Translations under genes and position numbers: made by a program
Assembly (NCBI GenBank): GCA_013139225.1
Contig: WTBG01000278.1
Coordinates: forward strand, 1 to 6,933
DNA length: 6,933 nt
From: Deltaproteobacteria bacterium
GTDB taxonomy: Bacteria > Desulfobacterota > WTBG01
Direction of reading: 5' to 3'
The notes under the pieces: model-generated
The model's input: the letters and a program-made list of their open reading frames with translations, nothing else
Database searches by the model: none
What the model was told of the DNA's origin: nothing
In this document: in pieces, positions 5,239 through 6,933 of the stretch
How the letters are laid out: each line of letters begins with the position of its first letter
How positions within the stretch are numbered: position 1 is the stretch's first letter

Positions 5239-6867
5239 TTAACTTCGGTGACGCTCTAGTAAACCAGTCAATTTCTCTACTACCTTTTTTTCCTCCCGTT
5301 CCGAGAAACCGAGTAGTTCTTTAAGACCAATGCCAATATGAGGGATGTAAGTTTCAATGTAATCCTGCTTTTGTTGAGCTTCCGCCTCCCGTTTGCGCCG
5401 GGAGAGAAAAATTTTCAGCTTGCGACCACATTCCTGTAATGCCCTCACAATCTGTTCTTCAATCTCAGGATATCCTGCTATGGCCTCTTTTGATTCACTG
5501 GTAAATGGAACCCAGACCGAAGCCATGTGTACTACTATAGTAAGAGGACCTGATGGGAGCGCACCGCGCGGCTGGGTCAAACCGTAGTTACGCCAGTTGG
5601 TCTGCACCACTGACTGATAGGCACAGCAGCCTCCCTGCTGATAGAGCAACGGAACGCGATTGGCAAATCGCAGTACTCGCGCCGGTGTATCTGCATCCCG
5701 CCCTTCCCCGCCATAGGCAAGAGCTGCTTCTATAATAAATGGATTGCCCCGGTAGACTGCCGGAGGCCGGGTAGTGGAGGTATAAAATTCAGCCGGCATG
5801 ACCGATTCAAGTCCCATCCCAAGCTGTTCCTCTCCAATGGGAGCAACGCAGTTGGTGGGCGGGTTCATAATCTTGGTGCTGGTAATTCCCTGCATCAGTT
5901 TTTCTACATCATGACGACCGATACGCGAAGTATAAGCTTTGGATGAAATTTCGGCATTAGTACAGATTTCTTCTGCAACACGCTGCGATACTCGCGAAAA
6001 TTCGCTCTGCAGGAAAGCAGAGATACTTCGTGCTTTGCTATCCTTCAACATTGTCTGGAGCACCCCAAGCTCCACACCATAGGGATGAGGTTTGATTTCG
6101 CTGGTATGCATCGGAAGTTCACTGCTTGACCTCTTGTAGGTAATAGCCTGACCTCCCGGTTCTTTGTACAACATCTGTACGTGAGGGTTGGCGATGGCAG
6201 TCTGCTGGAGATATTCATCTACTGACTGTTTACCACGGGTGTGCTTGCCTTCCAGTTCAATGCTGACGCGCGTACCGTGCGATACATCCCAATCCACCTC
6301 CAAGTCGCTGATAATCTCAGGTTTATTCCTCTTAGTATCTATCTGGAGTTTGAAAAGGTGTGCTGGCCTGTTTTTATTCGTACGACTTATAATTTCGACT
6401 GGTTTCCCGGTGGTAAGCATGCCATACATGCCGGCAGCACTTATCCCGATCCCTTGCTGTCCTCTGCTCATTTTTAGGCGATGAAACTTTGATCCATAGA
6501 GAAGTTTCCCGAAGATATTGGGAATCTGGCGCTTGACGATACCAGGGCCGTTATCCTCGATTACGATCCGAAAGCGGTCATTTTGAAGCTCCTCAACCTC
6601 GATGGTAATATCAGGCAGGATTCCTGCTTCCTCACAAGCATCCAATGAATTATCAACTGCTTCTTTGATTGCAGTCAGCAGTGCCTTGCGCGGATTGTCA
6701 AAACCCAGCAGGTGACGATTTTTGGCAAAGAATTCCGACACTGAAATGTCGCGTTGGCGTGCAGCCATGCTCTCGGCGGTTTCATTGCCGCGCTTCTTAA
6801 GCTTTGCCACTGGTTCTTTGCCCTTCTTTTCTGTTGCCCGCGGTTGTAGTGACTTCTTTTTTGTCAT
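5239..6867 (-). CDS. top6B: DNA topoisomerase VI subunit B (GHKL ATPase)
   Basis: A 542-residue ATPase subunit of topoisomerase VI, close to the usual archaeal length. A Lys-rich N-terminus (1-35) precedes the GHKL domain: N-box KEAVDNSLDA with Glu69 and Asn73, ATP-binding EDNGPGI (104-110), and the lid/G2 motif SRGQQGIGISAAGMYG (134-149), with HGTR at 197-200. An H2TH-like middle region (about 230-340) follows, and then the transducer with NRVPLLYQQGG (403-413) and the switch-lysine region FTSESKEAIA, where Lys460 should contact the ATP gamma-phosphate. The C-terminal helical part (about 465-540) should contact subunit A. Nothing is truncated. GGGGAG lies just before the ATG. Order top6B-top6A matches archaeal operons. 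The protein likely relaxes or decatenates DNA alongside gyrase and topoisomerase IV in this host (inference). Confidence 0.95.
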   Translation of the reverse strand: MTKKKSLQPRATEKKGKEPVAKLKKRGNETAESMAARQRDISVSEFFAKNRHLLGFDNPRKALLTAIKEAVDNSLDACEEAGILPDITIEVEELQNDRFRIVIEDNGPGIVKRQIPNIFGKLLYGSKFHRLKMSRGQQGIGISAAGMYGMLTTGKPVEIISRTNKNRPAHLFKLQIDTKRNKPEIISDLEVDWDVSHGTRVSIELEGKHTRGKQSVDEYLQQTAIANPHVQMLYKEPGGQAITYKRSSSELPMHTSEIKPHPYGVELGVLQTMLKDSKARSISAFLQSEFSRVSQRVAEEICTNAEISSKAYTSRIGRHDVEKLMQGITSTKIMNPPTNCVAPIGEEQLGMGLESVMPAEFYTSTTRPPAVYRGNPFIIEAALAYGGEGRDADTPARVLRFANRVPLLYQQGGCCAYQSVVQTNWRNYGLTQPRGALPSGPLTIVVHMASVWVPFTSESKEAIAGYPEIEEQIVRALQECGRKLKIFLSRRKREAEAQQKQDYIETYIPHIGIGLKELLGFSEREEKKVVEKLTGLLERHRS

Positions 6868-6933
6868 GCTCTCCCCAGATCATACTACTGAAATGATACT
6901 AGATAAAAAAGTCACTCGTTATTCGGTTGCGCT

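Noticed and set aside
6188..6484. 98-codon plus-strand reading frame opposite top6B, with others at 4561-4800 and 5393-5735
   Set aside because: All lie antisense to strongly conserved topoisomerase VI sequence and show no family features.
6870..6933. Possible promoter or operator of top6BA (imperfect direct repeats ATCATACTA and ATGATACTA at about 6880-6901)
   Set aside because: No well-spaced -35/-10 pair could be picked, and the region is cut by the window edge.

Overview
The window looks bacterial. Evidence for this: Shine-Dalgarno sequences precede most genes, a sigma70-type promoter (TTGACA, 17-bp spacer, TAACTT) precedes the toxin-antitoxin pair, and there is a rho-independent terminator. 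The C-terminal part of an alkyl sulfatase lies at one end and a complete DNA topoisomerase VI gene pair at the other. Topoisomerase VI is mainly archaeal and plant, with scattered bacterial occurrences, so an anaerobic lineage such as Desulfobacterota is a plausible but unproven source. An archaeal host cannot be fully excluded.

Layout: (1) 1-672 (+) is the 3' end of an SdsA1/YjcS-type alkyl sulfatase, cut by the window edge. (2) 673-873 is intergenic and holds a strong 30-nt near-palindrome. (3) 874-2407 (-) carries two tyrosine recombinases overlapping by 26 bp; the upstream one has the whole catalytic domain but no N-terminal core-binding domain. (4) 2408-2794 is AT-rich noncoding DNA with an intrinsic terminator on the minus strand. 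(5) 2795-3631 (-) is a compact two-gene module: a DUF4258-type toxin candidate followed by an MqsA/YgiT-like zinc-finger plus HTH antitoxin. A palindromic operator is embedded in its promoter. (6) 3632-3953 is noncoding and contains two adjoining 10-bp inverted-repeat pairs. (7) 3954-6867 (-) holds top6B followed by top6A, the order usual in archaea; both have all recognisable catalytic motifs.

Reading of the whole: the AT-rich middle (about 673-3950), with recombinases and a toxin-antitoxin pair, looks like accessory DNA placed between two less AT-rich host genes or operons. The recombinase pair could be the mobility module and the toxin-antitoxin pair a stabilising module. No clear attachment sites or terminal repeats bounding an element could be shown by eye. 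The least ordinary features are the bacterial-looking topoisomerase VI operon and the overlapping recombinase pair with one partner reduced to its catalytic domain.
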